This document shows positions 35,429-44,532 of a stretch of DNA of 64,000 nt, in pieces (within the stretch, counting starts at the first letter, position 1; each line of letters opens with the position of its first letter). The notes beneath the pieces were generated by a model that had not been told where the DNA came from, searched no databases, and saw only the letters and a list, made by a program, of their open reading frames with translations. The translations under genes were made by a program, and so were the position numbers. Source of the DNA: an uncultured Alphaproteobacteria bacterium (GTDB lineage Bacteria > Pseudomonadota > Alphaproteobacteria > UBA3830). The DNA is taken from assembly GCA_944390765.1 (NCBI GenBank), contig CALXQM010000014.1:19049-83048 (forward strand), written 5' to 3'.

Positions 35429-35448
35429 GATTTGAATGAGTTATCTCT

Positions 35449-37116
35449 ATGGAGACAATAATCAATAATAATTCTAAAGGAATTAGAATTTTATTTTTTC
35501 TAGTGATTATATTAAGTTTATTTTTTTCTTATGAAATGGGAAATAGACCTTTTGCTTCGCCGGATGAAGGAAGATATGTAGAAATTCCAAGAGAGATGGT
35601 TGTTAATGGAGATTATGTTACACCAAGATTGAATGATTTAAAATATTTTGAAAAACCTCCATTGTTTTATTGGTTACAATCAGCAGTAATAAAAAGCATA
35701 GGTATCACTGAAAATTCCATGAGATTTATTCCTGTTTTATTTGCAATACTAGGATGTCTTATGTTATTTCTTGTAGGAACAAGATGTTATTCATCACAAG
35801 TAGGGATATTATCAGCAGGGATATTAGCTACTAGTTTAATTTATTATGTTCATAGTCATCTAATAATTTTAGATTTAGTGATGACAATTCTTTTAAGTGG
35901 GGGCCTGTTTTCCTTTTTTTTGGCATTTGTAAAAAAAAATAGTTTGCAACGATATAGAAAGTCTCTGTTGATATGTGCTTATGCATTTTCTGCTTTAGCG
36001 TGTCTCACAAAAGGACTGATAGGAATAGTGTTACCCGCTATGATTTGTTTTGTTTGGATGGTTTTCACAAGTAATTTGAAAATTTTGAAAGAAATTTTGT
36101 ATATTCCAGGAATTTTAGTGTTTTTAGCAATTTTTCTGCCATGGCATGTTATTGTTGCTTATCGTAATGGCGATTTTTTACATTTCTATTTTATTGTTGA
36201 ACATTTTTTGAGATATACTTCTACTATTCATAATCGATATCAGCCTTTTTGGTTTTTTATTCCGATAATAATATTGGGAATGTTGCCTTGGACAGGATTT
36301 TCTTTAATTGCTTTTAAAAATTTGTTAAGGGATATAAAAAATAAAAATTCTGAAAGTATATTTTTTCTTAGTTGGATTTTCGTGATTTTTATATTTTTTT
36401 CTTTATCTAATTCTAAGCTTATTCCTTATATTCTTCCTATAATTCCACCTTGGGCTTTAATAACTGCTTCTTGGTTCTCAACATTAAATTTTCGAGATTT
36501 GTATTTAGGTGTTATTATTAATATCTTGCTGATATTATCTCTAATAGCTAGTTATTTTTTTGCTTATAATTTGGTGCGTGATGTTGTAGAAAATCAAGAA
36601 ACTAAAATTTTAATATATTTTATTATGGGATTATTAGTTTCGATAATGATTGTTCAATTTCTCGCTATCTTAAAAAAAATATCACCTATTTTCATGGTAG
36701 TCTTATGTATTTTTTTATCAGGTAATATGCTATGGACAATTAATAAATTGGCTCCTTATTATCAAGACGTAAAAAAACCTACGACACGTGATGTTGCTAA
36801 GGCTATTCGTATGAATAAGACAAAAGAAGATTTAGTATTCTGTTATAATCAATATTATCAAGATTTCCCTGTATATTTAAATGATACAGTTGGAGTAATA
36901 AATTTTGTGGGAGAATTAGAATTCGGCGCTAATTCTGAACCTTATCGTAGTAAGCTTATAAAAGAAAATGATTTTTGGCATTTATGGAATACTACAAATA
37001 AAAGGATTTTTTTGTTATTATCTAGGAGTAGTTATCGAGAAGTATTTGTGAAAAGGACTAATATTCATAGAATACTGAGTTTCGATAAGAATTTTATAGC
37101 AATAATGAATAAATGA
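35449..37116 (+). CDS. arnT: Undecaprenyl phosphate-Ara4N:lipid A transferase (ArnT-like glycosyltransferase)
   Basis: This is a GT83/PMT-type membrane glycosyltransferase, 555 residues with about 12 hydrophobic helices. The first periplasmic loop holds the conserved acidic motif RPFASPDEGRYVEIPREM (about residues 32-49) and then PRLNDLKYFEKPPLFYWLQS, both typical of ArnT. The C-terminal soluble portion is about 100 residues. Family function is transfer of 4-amino-4-deoxy-L-arabinose from undecaprenyl phosphate to lipid A phosphates in the outer leaflet of the inner membrane, which lowers the negative charge. The arn genes that follow support this reading. Its end overlaps the small membrane protein by an ATGA. 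Confidence 0.88.
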   Translation: METIINNNSKGIRILFFLVIILSLFFSYEMGNRPFASPDEGRYVEIPREMVVNGDYVTPRLNDLKYFEKPPLFYWLQSAVIKSIGITENSMRFIPVLFAILGCLMLFLVGTRCYSSQVGILSAGILATSLIYYVHSHLIILDLVMTILLSGGLFSFFLAFVKKNSLQRYRKSLLICAYAFSALACLTKGLIGIVLPAMICFVWMVFTSNLKILKEILYIPGILVFLAIFLPWHVIVAYRNGDFLHFYFIVEHFLRYTSTIHNRYQPFWFFIPIIILGMLPWTGFSLIAFKNLLRDIKNKNSESIFFLSWIFVIFIFFSLSNSKLIPYILPIIPPWALITASWFSTLNFRDLYLGVIINILLILSLIASYFFAYNLVRDVVENQETKILIYFIMGLLVSIMIVQFLAILKKISPIFMVVLCIFLSGNMLWTINKLAPYYQDVKKPTTRDVAKAIRMNKTKEDLVFCYNQYYQDFPVYLNDTVGVINFVGELEFGANSEPYRSKLIKENDFWHLWNTTNKRIFLLLSRSSYREVFVKRTNIHRILSFDKNFIAIMNK

Positions 37117-37466
37117 TGAATTATTTCCTTATTTTTTTTCAAGTTTGTATTAATACAGTAGCTCAATTGTTTTTAAAGAATGGGGCTAAATGTATAAATT
37201 TTTCACAGCCTTTGTGGGAAGTATTAGTTTCTATGTTTTTAAATTTAAATATTTGGATTGGAGGAGCTATTTTTATAGTTTCTTTTTTACTTTGGATTTA
37301 TTTATTAAATCAATTTGAATTAAGCTTTTTATATCCTTTTGGTAGTTTATCTTTTGTACTAGCTGCTATTGGGGGTTGGTTTTTTTTTGAAGAAGATATT
37401 AATTTTTACAGGATATTAGGAATTCTTTTGGTTTTTATAGGAGTGATTTTCATTGCAAAAAGTTGA
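37113..37466 (+). CDS. arnE: Small EamA/SMR-type membrane protein, ArnE/ArnF-like flippase subunit
   Basis: This 117-residue protein has four transmembrane helices in the small-multidrug-resistance/EamA half-module fold. It contains NTVAQLFLKNGAK near the N terminus and LYPFGSLSFVLAAIGGWFFFEE in the third helix. In E. coli, ArnE and ArnF together flip undecaprenyl-phosphate-Ara4N across the inner membrane. Only one such gene is present here, so it would have to act as a homodimer or with a partner elsewhere. It overlaps arnT by 4 nt and arnB by 14 nt. Confidence 0.78.
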   Translation: MMNYFLIFFQVCINTVAQLFLKNGAKCINFSQPLWEVLVSMFLNLNIWIGGAIFIVSFLLWIYLLNQFELSFLYPFGSLSFVLAAIGGWFFFEEDINFYRILGILLVFIGVIFIAKS

Positions 37467-38613
37467 AAAGTTTCTTCCTCTTTCTAGACCGATGATTAGC
37501 AAAGAGACGATTGATGAAGTTATAAAAGTTTTAGAGTCAGGTTGGTTAGCGACTGGCCCATTAACTCAAAAATTCGAAAAAGCTCTAAGTAATTATTATG
37601 CAGATAGAAAAAGCGCTTGTTTTACATCCGCTACTGCAGGATTACATGCTTCATTAATGGCTATTGGCGTTGAACCTGGTGATGAGGTCATTACAACTCC
37701 TTTGACTTTTGTATGTACGGCAAATGTCATTGCTATGCTAGGAGCTAGACCTGTGTTTGTTGATATTAATCGTGATACTTTTAATATTGATGCAGATAGA
37801 ATTGAAGAAGCTTGTTCTGATATTACAAAAGCTATTATGCCTGTGCATTATGCGGGGTTACCTGTAGATTTGGATAAAATTTATGAAATAGCTAAACGTC
37901 GAAATTTAAGAGTTGTTGAAGATGCTGCTCATGCTGTAGGTTCATATTATAAAGGGAAGAAAATAGGTACTTTTGGAGATATTCAGGTATTTAGTTTTCA
38001 TCCAATTAAAAATATGACATCTGGAGAAGGTGGTTGTGTTATTTTGGATTCAGAACAAGAAGCGCATATATTAGGTTTACAACGTTTTCATGGAATTGAT
38101 AGATCGATTTGGGATAGATTTTCTAAAAATGGTAGTTGTTATTATGACGTAGTAATGCCCGGATTTAAAAGTAATATGTCTGATATTCAGGCAGCGATAG
38201 GATTACATCAATTATTGGAAGTTGATAATTTAAATAAACAACGTAGACATCTAGCAAATCGTTACAGGGAAGCTTTTTTGGATTTAAGCGACAAATTAAC
38301 TATGCAATCTAATCCGAATTATGAGTTTATTCATTCTGGACATTTATTTCCCATTTGTTTAAGGGATGCTTCGTTAAGAGATAAATTTATGAGTTTTCTT
38401 AAAGAGCATAATATAGGAACTACTCCTTACTATACCCCATTACATTTATTTACTTATTATCAGAAAGAATTTGGTTATAAAAAAGGAGATTTCCCTGAAG
38501 CTGAATATGTAGGAGAAAGAATAGTATGTTTGCCTTTGTATCCAGCATTGCAAGAATATGAACAAGATTATGTAATTGATATGATTAAAAAGTTTTTTAA
38601 AAAGAGCATATAA
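37453..38613 (+). CDS. arnB: UDP-4-amino-4-deoxy-L-arabinose aminotransferase
   Basis: This is a PLP-dependent aminotransferase of the DegT/DnrJ/EryC1 family. It converts UDP-4-keto-pentose to UDP-Ara4N. It has 386 residues from a TTG start with AGGAG 9 nt upstream. It contains PLSRPMISKETIDEVIKVLESGWLATGP-type N-terminal sequence; AVEDAAHAVG-like VVEDAAHAVGSYYKGKKIG near residue 157; and the Schiff-base Lys in FSFHPIKNMTSGEGG near residue 184. Length and motifs match ArnB closely. arnC starts on the last base of its stop codon (TAATG). Confidence 0.92.
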   Translation: MQKVEKFLPLSRPMISKETIDEVIKVLESGWLATGPLTQKFEKALSNYYADRKSACFTSATAGLHASLMAIGVEPGDEVITTPLTFVCTANVIAMLGARPVFVDINRDTFNIDADRIEEACSDITKAIMPVHYAGLPVDLDKIYEIAKRRNLRVVEDAAHAVGSYYKGKKIGTFGDIQVFSFHPIKNMTSGEGGCVILDSEQEAHILGLQRFHGIDRSIWDRFSKNGSCYYDVVMPGFKSNMSDIQAAIGLHQLLEVDNLNKQRRHLANRYREAFLDLSDKLTMQSNPNYEFIHSGHLFPICLRDASLRDKFMSFLKEHNIGTTPYYTPLHLFTYYQKEFGYKKGDFPEAEYVGERIVCLPLYPALQEYEQDYVIDMIKKFFKKSI

Positions 38614-39644
38614 TGAGTGAAGACAGAAGAAAAATTTTGGTGAAATCGACAGATAATAAAAAAAATGTAATTTATAAAAAAGTACAGGATGAAAATAACC
38701 CAGAAATTTCTATTGTAATTCCGGTTTTTAATGAAGAAGAGAATATGAATAATTTATCTTCTAGGTTATTAAAAACGATGGATGATTATAAACATAGTTA
38801 TGAAGTTATTTTCGTAGATGATGGTAGTATAGATAAAACTCCTCAAATGTTGAAAACATTGTTTAATGAACGTTCAGATGTTATTAGAGTGATTTCATTT
38901 AATGGAAATTACGGACAATACGTTGCTATTTTAGCCGGATTTGAACATGTTAGAGGAGATATAATTGTTACATTGGATGCTGATTTACAAAATTTACCAG
39001 AAGAAATACCGAGTTTATTGGATAAAATGAAAGAAGGTTATGATTTAGTCGGAGGTTATAGAAAAGAGCGTCATGATAATTTTTTTAGGACATATGCCTC
39101 AAAAATTATAAACTTTATTCGGGGTAAAGTTACGGGCATTAAAATGAAAGATCATGGATGTATGCTCAGAGCTTATAAAAGATATATTATAGATGAAGTT
39201 GTAAAAACAAGAGAAACATCAACTTTTATTACTGCTTTAGCTCAAAAATTTGCTGGGAATCCTATAGATTTTCCTGTTACTCATGAAGAACGTAAGGCAG
39301 GAAATTCCAAATATAATTTATATAAATTAATTCGAATTACCTTTGATTTAATGACGGGTTTTTCATTAGCACCTTTACAAGCATTTACTATGGTAGGAAT
39401 GATGATTTCTTCTGCTAGTTTAATATATTTTTTTGTAGAGGTTTTTAAGAAAGTTATTGGACATCATCATGGTTTCGGTTTACATTTTGCTTTTGTATTT
39501 TTATTGCTTAGTGTAATTATTCTAGGAATAGGGTTATTAGGTGAATATCTAGGTAGAGCATATTTTGCAGTTTGTGCTCATCCTCGTTTTGTTATTAAAG
39601 AGATTTTAGAAAGAAGTAAGAAAAATAAAAAGGATATAAAATGA
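38613..39644 (+). CDS. arnC: Undecaprenyl-phosphate Ara4N(-formyl) transferase, ArnC
   Basis: This is a GT2-family polyprenyl-phosphate glycosyltransferase of 343 residues. The N-terminal Rossmann domain has SIVIPVFNEEENM, VIFVDDGSIDKTPQML and the DxD in TLDADLQNLPEEIP. The later RKERHDNFFRTYASKIINF segment is ArnC-like. Two C-terminal transmembrane helices (about residues 245-325) anchor it in the membrane. In E. coli it uses the N-formylated nucleotide sugar. It overlaps both neighbours (arnB by 1 nt, arnA by 4 nt). Confidence 0.92.
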   Translation: MSEDRRKILVKSTDNKKNVIYKKVQDENNPEISIVIPVFNEEENMNNLSSRLLKTMDDYKHSYEVIFVDDGSIDKTPQMLKTLFNERSDVIRVISFNGNYGQYVAILAGFEHVRGDIIVTLDADLQNLPEEIPSLLDKMKEGYDLVGGYRKERHDNFFRTYASKIINFIRGKVTGIKMKDHGCMLRAYKRYIIDEVVKTRETSTFITALAQKFAGNPIDFPVTHEERKAGNSKYNLYKLIRITFDLMTGFSLAPLQAFTMVGMMISSASLIYFFVEVFKKVIGHHHGFGLHFAFVFLLLSVIILGIGLLGEYLGRAYFAVCAHPRFVIKEILERSKKNKKDIK

Positions 39645-40654
39645 ATATATTAATTATTGGAGCAGGGGGGTTTATAGGTAGTCATTTATCCGAGGCTATC
39701 TTAAAAAATAGGCCAAGGTGGAATATTACCGCAATAGATATTTCTTCAGCTAAAATAGAACACTTATTAAATTATTCTAATTTTAATTTTATTAATTGTG
39801 ATATTTTAAAACCTTCGGAAATTTTAGAAGATGTGATACAAAGAAATGATATAATTTTACCACTAGCAGCGATTGCTAGTCCATTAGTTTATGTACAAGA
39901 TCCATTAAGAGTTTTTGAATTAGATTTTGAAGCAAATTTACATATTGTAAGACTTTCTGCAAAATATTACAAAAGGGTTATTTTTCCTTCAACTTCTGAA
40001 GTATATGGTATGTGTGTTGATGATGAATTTAAGGAAGATGACTCCAACTGCGTAACAGGTCCAATTAATAAACAAAGATGGATTTATTCATGTTCTAAAC
40101 AAATGATGGATAGGGTAATTTATGCATTGGGAATTCGTGATAATTTAGATTATACACTATTCCGTCCATTTAATTGGATTGGACCTAGATTGGATGATAT
40201 TTCAAATCCGAATAATGGTAGTTCTAGGGTCGTTACGCAATTCTTGAGTAATATTCTACATGGGAAAAATTTAAATTTAGTCGGAGGAGGGCAACAAATT
40301 CGTTGTTTTACTTATATTTCTGATGGTGTAAATGCACTTTTGAAAATTATTGAAAATAAAAATAATTGCGCTTCTAAACAAATATTTAATATAGGAAATC
40401 CATCTAACAAATTGAGTATTAAAGATTTAGCATTTAAAATAAAGCAATTGGCATTAACTTATGATAGATTAAAAGAAAATGCTGAAAAAATTGACATAGT
40501 AGATATTAGCGCTTGTGATTATTATGGCGAATTTTATCAAGATGTAAAAGAGAGAGTACCATCTATAAGAAAAGCGAAAAATATTTTGGATTGGTTCCCA
40601 GTAGTTTCCATGGATGAATTGTTAAAAATGACTATGGATTTTTATTTTAAATAG
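39641..40654 (+). CDS. arnA: UDP-glucuronate decarboxylase, ArnA dehydrogenase domain only
   Basis: This is an SDR-family enzyme for oxidative decarboxylation of UDP-GlcA to UDP-4-keto-arabinose. It has 337 residues. The NAD site GAGGFIGSH lies near residue 7. VFELDFEANLHIVR, IFPSTSEVYGMC, the YxxxK-type catalytic pair in WIYSCSKQMMDR, and FRPFNWIGPRLDD all match the C-terminal half of E. coli ArnA. The N-terminal formyltransferase half is missing, and no separate formyltransferase or arnD deformylase follows. The pathway here is either completed elsewhere or runs without formylation. Confidence 0.9.
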   Translation: MNILIIGAGGFIGSHLSEAILKNRPRWNITAIDISSAKIEHLLNYSNFNFINCDILKPSEILEDVIQRNDIILPLAAIASPLVYVQDPLRVFELDFEANLHIVRLSAKYYKRVIFPSTSEVYGMCVDDEFKEDDSNCVTGPINKQRWIYSCSKQMMDRVIYALGIRDNLDYTLFRPFNWIGPRLDDISNPNNGSSRVVTQFLSNILHGKNLNLVGGGQQIRCFTYISDGVNALLKIIENKNNCASKQIFNIGNPSNKLSIKDLAFKIKQLALTYDRLKENAEKIDIVDISACDYYGEFYQDVKERVPSIRKAKNILDWFPVVSMDELLKMTMDFYFK

Positions 40655-40704
40655 TAGTTTTTTGTTAATAAAATACATGATATATATTATATGTATATAG
40701 TTAT

Positions 40705-40789
40705 GCGAGCGTGGTGAAACTGGTAGACACGTCAGATTTAGGTTCTGATGGTTAACGCTGTGGGGGTTCGAGTCCCTTCGCTCGCACCA
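40705..40789 (+). tRNA. tRNA-Leu (anticodon TAG)
   Basis: This is a class II tRNA with a long variable arm. The acceptor GCGAGCG pairs with CGCTCGC, the anticodon stem TCAGA/TCTGA encloses TTTAGGT (anticodon TAG), the variable arm is TGGTTAACGCTG, the T loop is GTTCGAGTC, and CCA is encoded at the 3' end. It lies between arnA and tig. Confidence 0.95.
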
Positions 40790-40810
40790 AAATTTATATA
40801 GGAGTTTTTT

Positions 40811-42265
40811 ATGAAAGTTTTAGACAGGACGATAGATGGTCTTAAAAGGTGTTATAATATTTTGCTATCTAAAGATGAATTAGAGAATGCAAAGGCATTG
40901 AAATTGCAAGAAATTGCGAAAAAAATTAAATTAGATGGATTCCGTCCTGGTAAAGTTCCTCTTGATATTGTTAAACGCATGTATGGAGAAAATGTAAATC
41001 ATGAGTCTAAACAAAATCTTATAGATTCTACTTCTCGTCAAATATTAAAGGATGAAAGTTTATCTATATCTTTTCGTTTTGTTACAGATATAGTTAAAGA
41101 AGATGAAAATGGACTTCAATTTGCATTGAAATTTGAACTAATTCCAACATTTGAGATAAAGGATATGTCAAATGTAGAAATAACTAAATATTGTGCAGAA
41201 GTTACTGATGATAATGTTATAAATTTATTAGAAGGGATTCGTAAAGAACGTAAAAATTGGGTTTTGGATAAATCAGCAAAAGAAGTCAAAGAAGGTCAGC
41301 ATATTGTAATCGATTTAAATTTATTAACCAGTTTGAAGAATCGTTCAAATGGTAATATGTCTGATTTTGAAATAGCTGTGGGAGATAAATCCTTAGTTGA
41401 TGATTTTTGGAAGCATTTAATTGGTGCGACTGTAGGTGAAACTCGTAAATTCGATATCAATTATCCTAAAAATTTTGGGAATAAAAATTTTGCTAGTAAA
41501 AAATTACAATATTCCGCTACTATCAAAAAAATATTAAAAGCTACAGAGTATAAATTAGATGATACATTTGCAAAGTCTATCGGTTATGACGATTTAGAAA
41601 AAGCTAAATCATGGGCGAAATCTCATTTGGTTTCTAAGTATGATTATGTTTCTCATGATATCATGAAAAGAGAATTACTTGAGAAAATGGCAGATCTTTA
41701 TGACTTTGAGGTTCCTTCTAATATGGTAAATATTGAAAAATCTGAAGTAGAGAAACAATTGAAAGCAGAGGCTGTAAAATATAATAAGGAATTTTCTCCT
41801 GAAATTGAAAAAGAGTGTTTATCTCTTGCTAAAAAAAGGGTTCGTTTGGGGTTTGTTGTAGCTCAAATTGCAAAAAATGAAAATATTAATGTTTCAAAGA
41901 ATGAAGTAATTCAAGCAGTTAAGAATATAGCTAATATGTATCCTGGACAAGAAGAAAAAGTTTATAATATGTATAAACATCCTGAAGCTATGAATGCGGT
42001 AGTTGGACCATTACTAGAAGCAAAGGTAGTTGATTTCTTATTATCGAAGTTAAAGATAGAAGAAAAAAGGTGTTCTGTAGAAGAATTAATAGCTATAGAT
42101 GAAGAGCCTTTTGAATTTTTTAAAGATTCTGCAGACTCTACAAAAGTAAAAGGAAGATCAAAGATAAAAAAAGTAGAAAAAACGAATGATTTATCTGAGC
42201 AACTTGATGTAAAATCTGATAAAAAGGTAACAAATAAGAAAAAAACAAATAAAGAATCAGAATAA
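40811..42265 (+). CDS. tig: Trigger factor
   Basis: This is the ribosome-bound chaperone and peptidyl-prolyl isomerase that meets nascent chains at the exit tunnel. It has 484 residues. The N-terminal domain has the L23-docking signature [20 protein letters not shown] (about residues 38-57). The central FKBP-type domain spans about 155-240, and the helical C-terminal domain follows. A Lys/Ser/Thr-rich tail of about 50 residues beyond the usual end is disordered. TAGGAG precedes the ATG. clpP is 11 nt downstream, the usual tig-clpP pair. Confidence 0.95.
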   Translation: MKVLDRTIDGLKRCYNILLSKDELENAKALKLQEIAKKIKLDGFRPGKVPLDIVKRMYGENVNHESKQNLIDSTSRQILKDESLSISFRFVTDIVKEDENGLQFALKFELIPTFEIKDMSNVEITKYCAEVTDDNVINLLEGIRKERKNWVLDKSAKEVKEGQHIVIDLNLLTSLKNRSNGNMSDFEIAVGDKSLVDDFWKHLIGATVGETRKFDINYPKNFGNKNFASKKLQYSATIKKILKATEYKLDDTFAKSIGYDDLEKAKSWAKSHLVSKYDYVSHDIMKRELLEKMADLYDFEVPSNMVNIEKSEVEKQLKAEAVKYNKEFSPEIEKECLSLAKKRVRLGFVVAQIAKNENINVSKNEVIQAVKNIANMYPGQEEKVYNMYKHPEAMNAVVGPLLEAKVVDFLLSKLKIEEKRCSVEELIAIDEEPFEFFKDSADSTKVKGRSKIKKVEKTNDLSEQLDVKSDKKVTNKKKTNKESE

Positions 42266-42276
42266 GGATAATAAAC

Positions 42277-42882
42277 ATGGAAAATATTATAGATAATTTA
42301 GTTCCTATGGTTATAGAACAGACGAGTAGGGGAGAAAGGTCTTATGATATATTTTCTCGTTTGTTAAAGGAACGTATAGTATTTTTAACTGGAGAGGTAA
42401 ATGATACATCTGCTAGTTTGATATGTGCCCAGCTATTATTTTTAGAATCAGAAGATCCTAAAAAAGATATATTTTTTTACATTAATTCTCCAGGAGGTAT
42501 TGTAACATCTGGTTTGTCCATATATGACACTATGCAATATATTACACCTGAAGTAACGACTTTATGTTTAGGTCAAGCAGCTTCTATGGGTTCTTTATTA
42601 TTAACAGCTGGATCAAAAGGCAAAAGGTTTTCATTACCAAACTCAAGAATTATGATACATCAACCATCAGGTGGCTGTCGAGGACAAGCTACAGATATAG
42701 AGATTCATGCTCGCGAAATCTTAAGTTTACGTAAGCGTTTGAATAATATGTATGTAAAACATACCGGTAAATCCTTGTCTGAAATTGAAGTAGCGATGGA
42801 AAGGGATAATTTTATGTCTCCAGAAGAAGCGAAAGATTTTGGATTAATTGATGAAATTATAGAAAAAAGAGCAAATAAATAA
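42277..42882 (+). CDS. clpP: ATP-dependent Clp protease proteolytic subunit
   Basis: This is the serine peptidase that forms the double heptameric chamber capped by ClpX. It has 201 residues. The catalytic Ser is in [12 protein letters not shown] near residue 102 and the catalytic His in [10 protein letters not shown] near residue 127. The N-terminal propeptide region reads [20 protein letters not shown], the standard ClpP start. clpX lies with lon at 24.6 kb, so the usual tig-clpP-clpX-lon order has been split in this genome. Confidence 0.97.
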   Translation: MENIIDNLVPMVIEQTSRGERSYDIFSRLLKERIVFLTGEVNDTSASLICAQLLFLESEDPKKDIFFYINSPGGIVTSGLSIYDTMQYITPEVTTLCLGQAASMGSLLLTAGSKGKRFSLPNSRIMIHQPSGGCRGQATDIEIHAREILSLRKRLNNMYVKHTGKSLSEIEVAMERDNFMSPEEAKDFGLIDEIIEKRANK

Positions 42883-42912
42883 TTTTAAATTTTTATTAAA
42901 TAGTTAAGAACC

Positions 42913-43500
42913 TTATTTGCGAGCAGAAAATGCTGTCAGTAGGGTTCCGTCGTCTAGGTAATCAAGTTCTCCTCCAATTGGAATACCATGAGCAAGTGAT
43001 GATACTCTTATATTACTATCCTTAAAGAAATTTTTTATGTAATAATCAGTTGTTTGACCTTCTACAGTCGCGCTAAGAGCCACTATAACTTCGGTGACTC
43101 CATATAACTGGCATCTGCTCATTAATTTATCTAAAAGCAGAAATTCAGGACCTTGCCCATTAATGGACGATAATAATCCCTTTAATACATGGTAGGTTCC
43201 ATTAAAACAAGAAGTTCTTTCTATTGCCCATAAATCGGTTACATTTTCAACAATGCAAATTAAATCTTTTCTTCTTGAGTTATCAGAGCATATTGAACAA
43301 ATTTCATCAAAAGTATCAATATTTCCACAATTAGGGCAAGTTTTTACTTTATTATAAATTTTTTGCATACTTATAAGTAAAGGTTCTAATATTTGTTCTT
43401 TGCGTTGAATTAAATGAATAACAATACGTCTGGCTGATCTATTGCCTAAACCAGGTAATCTCGAGATTTTTTGGATTAATATTTCAATATCTGGACTCAT
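42913..43500 (-). CDS. recR: Recombination protein RecR
   Basis: RecR works with RecO and RecF in gap repair and RecA loading. It has 195 residues from ATG 43500, chosen because AAAGGAG lies 5 nt upstream; an earlier in-frame ATG at 43527 would hide that site. The N-terminal helix-hairpin-helix is ISRLPGLGNRSARRI. The C4 zinc finger is CPNCGNIDTFDEICSIC, and the Toprim motif starts at LICIVENVTDLWAIE. GELDYLDDGTL marks the C-terminal end. It overlaps holB by 17 nt on the same strand. Confidence 0.95.
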   Translation of the reverse strand: MSPDIEILIQKISRLPGLGNRSARRIVIHLIQRKEQILEPLLISMQKIYNKVKTCPNCGNIDTFDEICSICSDNSRRKDLICIVENVTDLWAIERTSCFNGTYHVLKGLLSSINGQGPEFLLLDKLMSRCQLYGVTEVIVALSATVEGQTTDYYIKNFFKDSNIRVSSLAHGIPIGGELDYLDDGTLLTAFSARK

Positions 43501-44455
43501 ATGAACTCCTTTCAAAAAATAACTCAAAAGCTTCAGCGATTATAGCTTTTTTGTCAAGCATAAAACTATCCCCAGAATTTAGAAGGGATATAATATATAA
43601 GACTTTTCCTATTTCATGTTTTATAGAATTGATTTTTTTATTTTGAAAAATATTTACTTTCTCTATTCCTGTAATATTAATTATATAAAAATAAAAAGCT
43701 TGAATAATTAATTGCTTTACAATATTAAAATTCTCATAAAAATTATTTTCAATAATTTTTGCAACTAGTTGATTTGAACTTTTATAATCCTGATTTAAGA
43801 CATTAATAATGCTATTATAAAGTTGTACACCATCATTATCTTTTAAAAATAGGGCATTACTTACAGAACCATTAGAAATTTTTGCTAATGTTTTATTGTC
43901 TTCATTCCCGTACATTTTGAGTATTGTTTCAATTTCTATTGGAGTTAATGGGAAAAATCGTAGTTTATAAGAGCGGGATAATAGAGTTACAGGAATCATT
44001 CCTATATTATTACAAATAAGAATAAATATTGTATTTTTGGGAGGCTCTTCTAGAATTTTCAGAAGAGAGTTATAGATGCTTTTGTTAAGATTTTCTAAAT
44101 TATTAATAATAATAACACGTCTTTTAGATATTATGGGAGTTTTATAAATTTTTCCTATTAAAATTCGAATATCATCAATCGATATATTAATAGTATCTAA
44201 CAAAAAAAAGTCTGGATGAATTAAATTATCTAATAATTTATGTATATTATGATTTTCATTTAAATCTAAATTTGATTTAAAAGGTATTTCATCTATCAGT
44301 AAATATTTTGCAAATTTTAAAGCAATAGATAGTTTTCCGATTCCATTAGGTCCATAAAATATCCATACGGGAAATAATTTTTTAGAAATTAATGCCTTTG
44401 CTAAAATACTTTCTTGCTTTTTATGACCAAGGATTTTTCTTTGTTTTGAATCCAT
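43484..44455 (-). CDS. holB: DNA polymerase III subunit delta'
   Basis: This is the stator subunit of the clamp loader. It has 323 residues. HKKQESILAKALISKK and the P-loop GPNGIGKLSIALK near residue 37 match DnaX-like AAA folds. LKILEEPPKNTIFILICNN (about residue 133) and TLLSRSYKLRF are the typical HolB segments. The four zinc-binding Cys of DnaX are absent, as is common in reduced genomes. It shares an operon with recR instead of the usual tmk neighbour. Confidence 0.88.
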   Translation of the reverse strand: MDSKQRKILGHKKQESILAKALISKKLFPVWIFYGPNGIGKLSIALKFAKYLLIDEIPFKSNLDLNENHNIHKLLDNLIHPDFFLLDTINISIDDIRILIGKIYKTPIISKRRVIIINNLENLNKSIYNSLLKILEEPPKNTIFILICNNIGMIPVTLLSRSYKLRFFPLTPIEIETILKMYGNEDNKTLAKISNGSVSNALFLKDNDGVQLYNSIINVLNQDYKSSNQLVAKIIENNFYENFNIVKQLIIQAFYFYIINITGIEKVNIFQNKKINSIKHEIGKVLYIISLLNSGDSFMLDKKAIIAEAFELFFERSSYESRY

Positions 44456-44532
44456 TTTATTTATAAAGTGTTAACCTTTTTAATGATAATATCACAAAAA
44501 ATTAGTAGTTATAGTTGGTTTGAGGAGATTTT

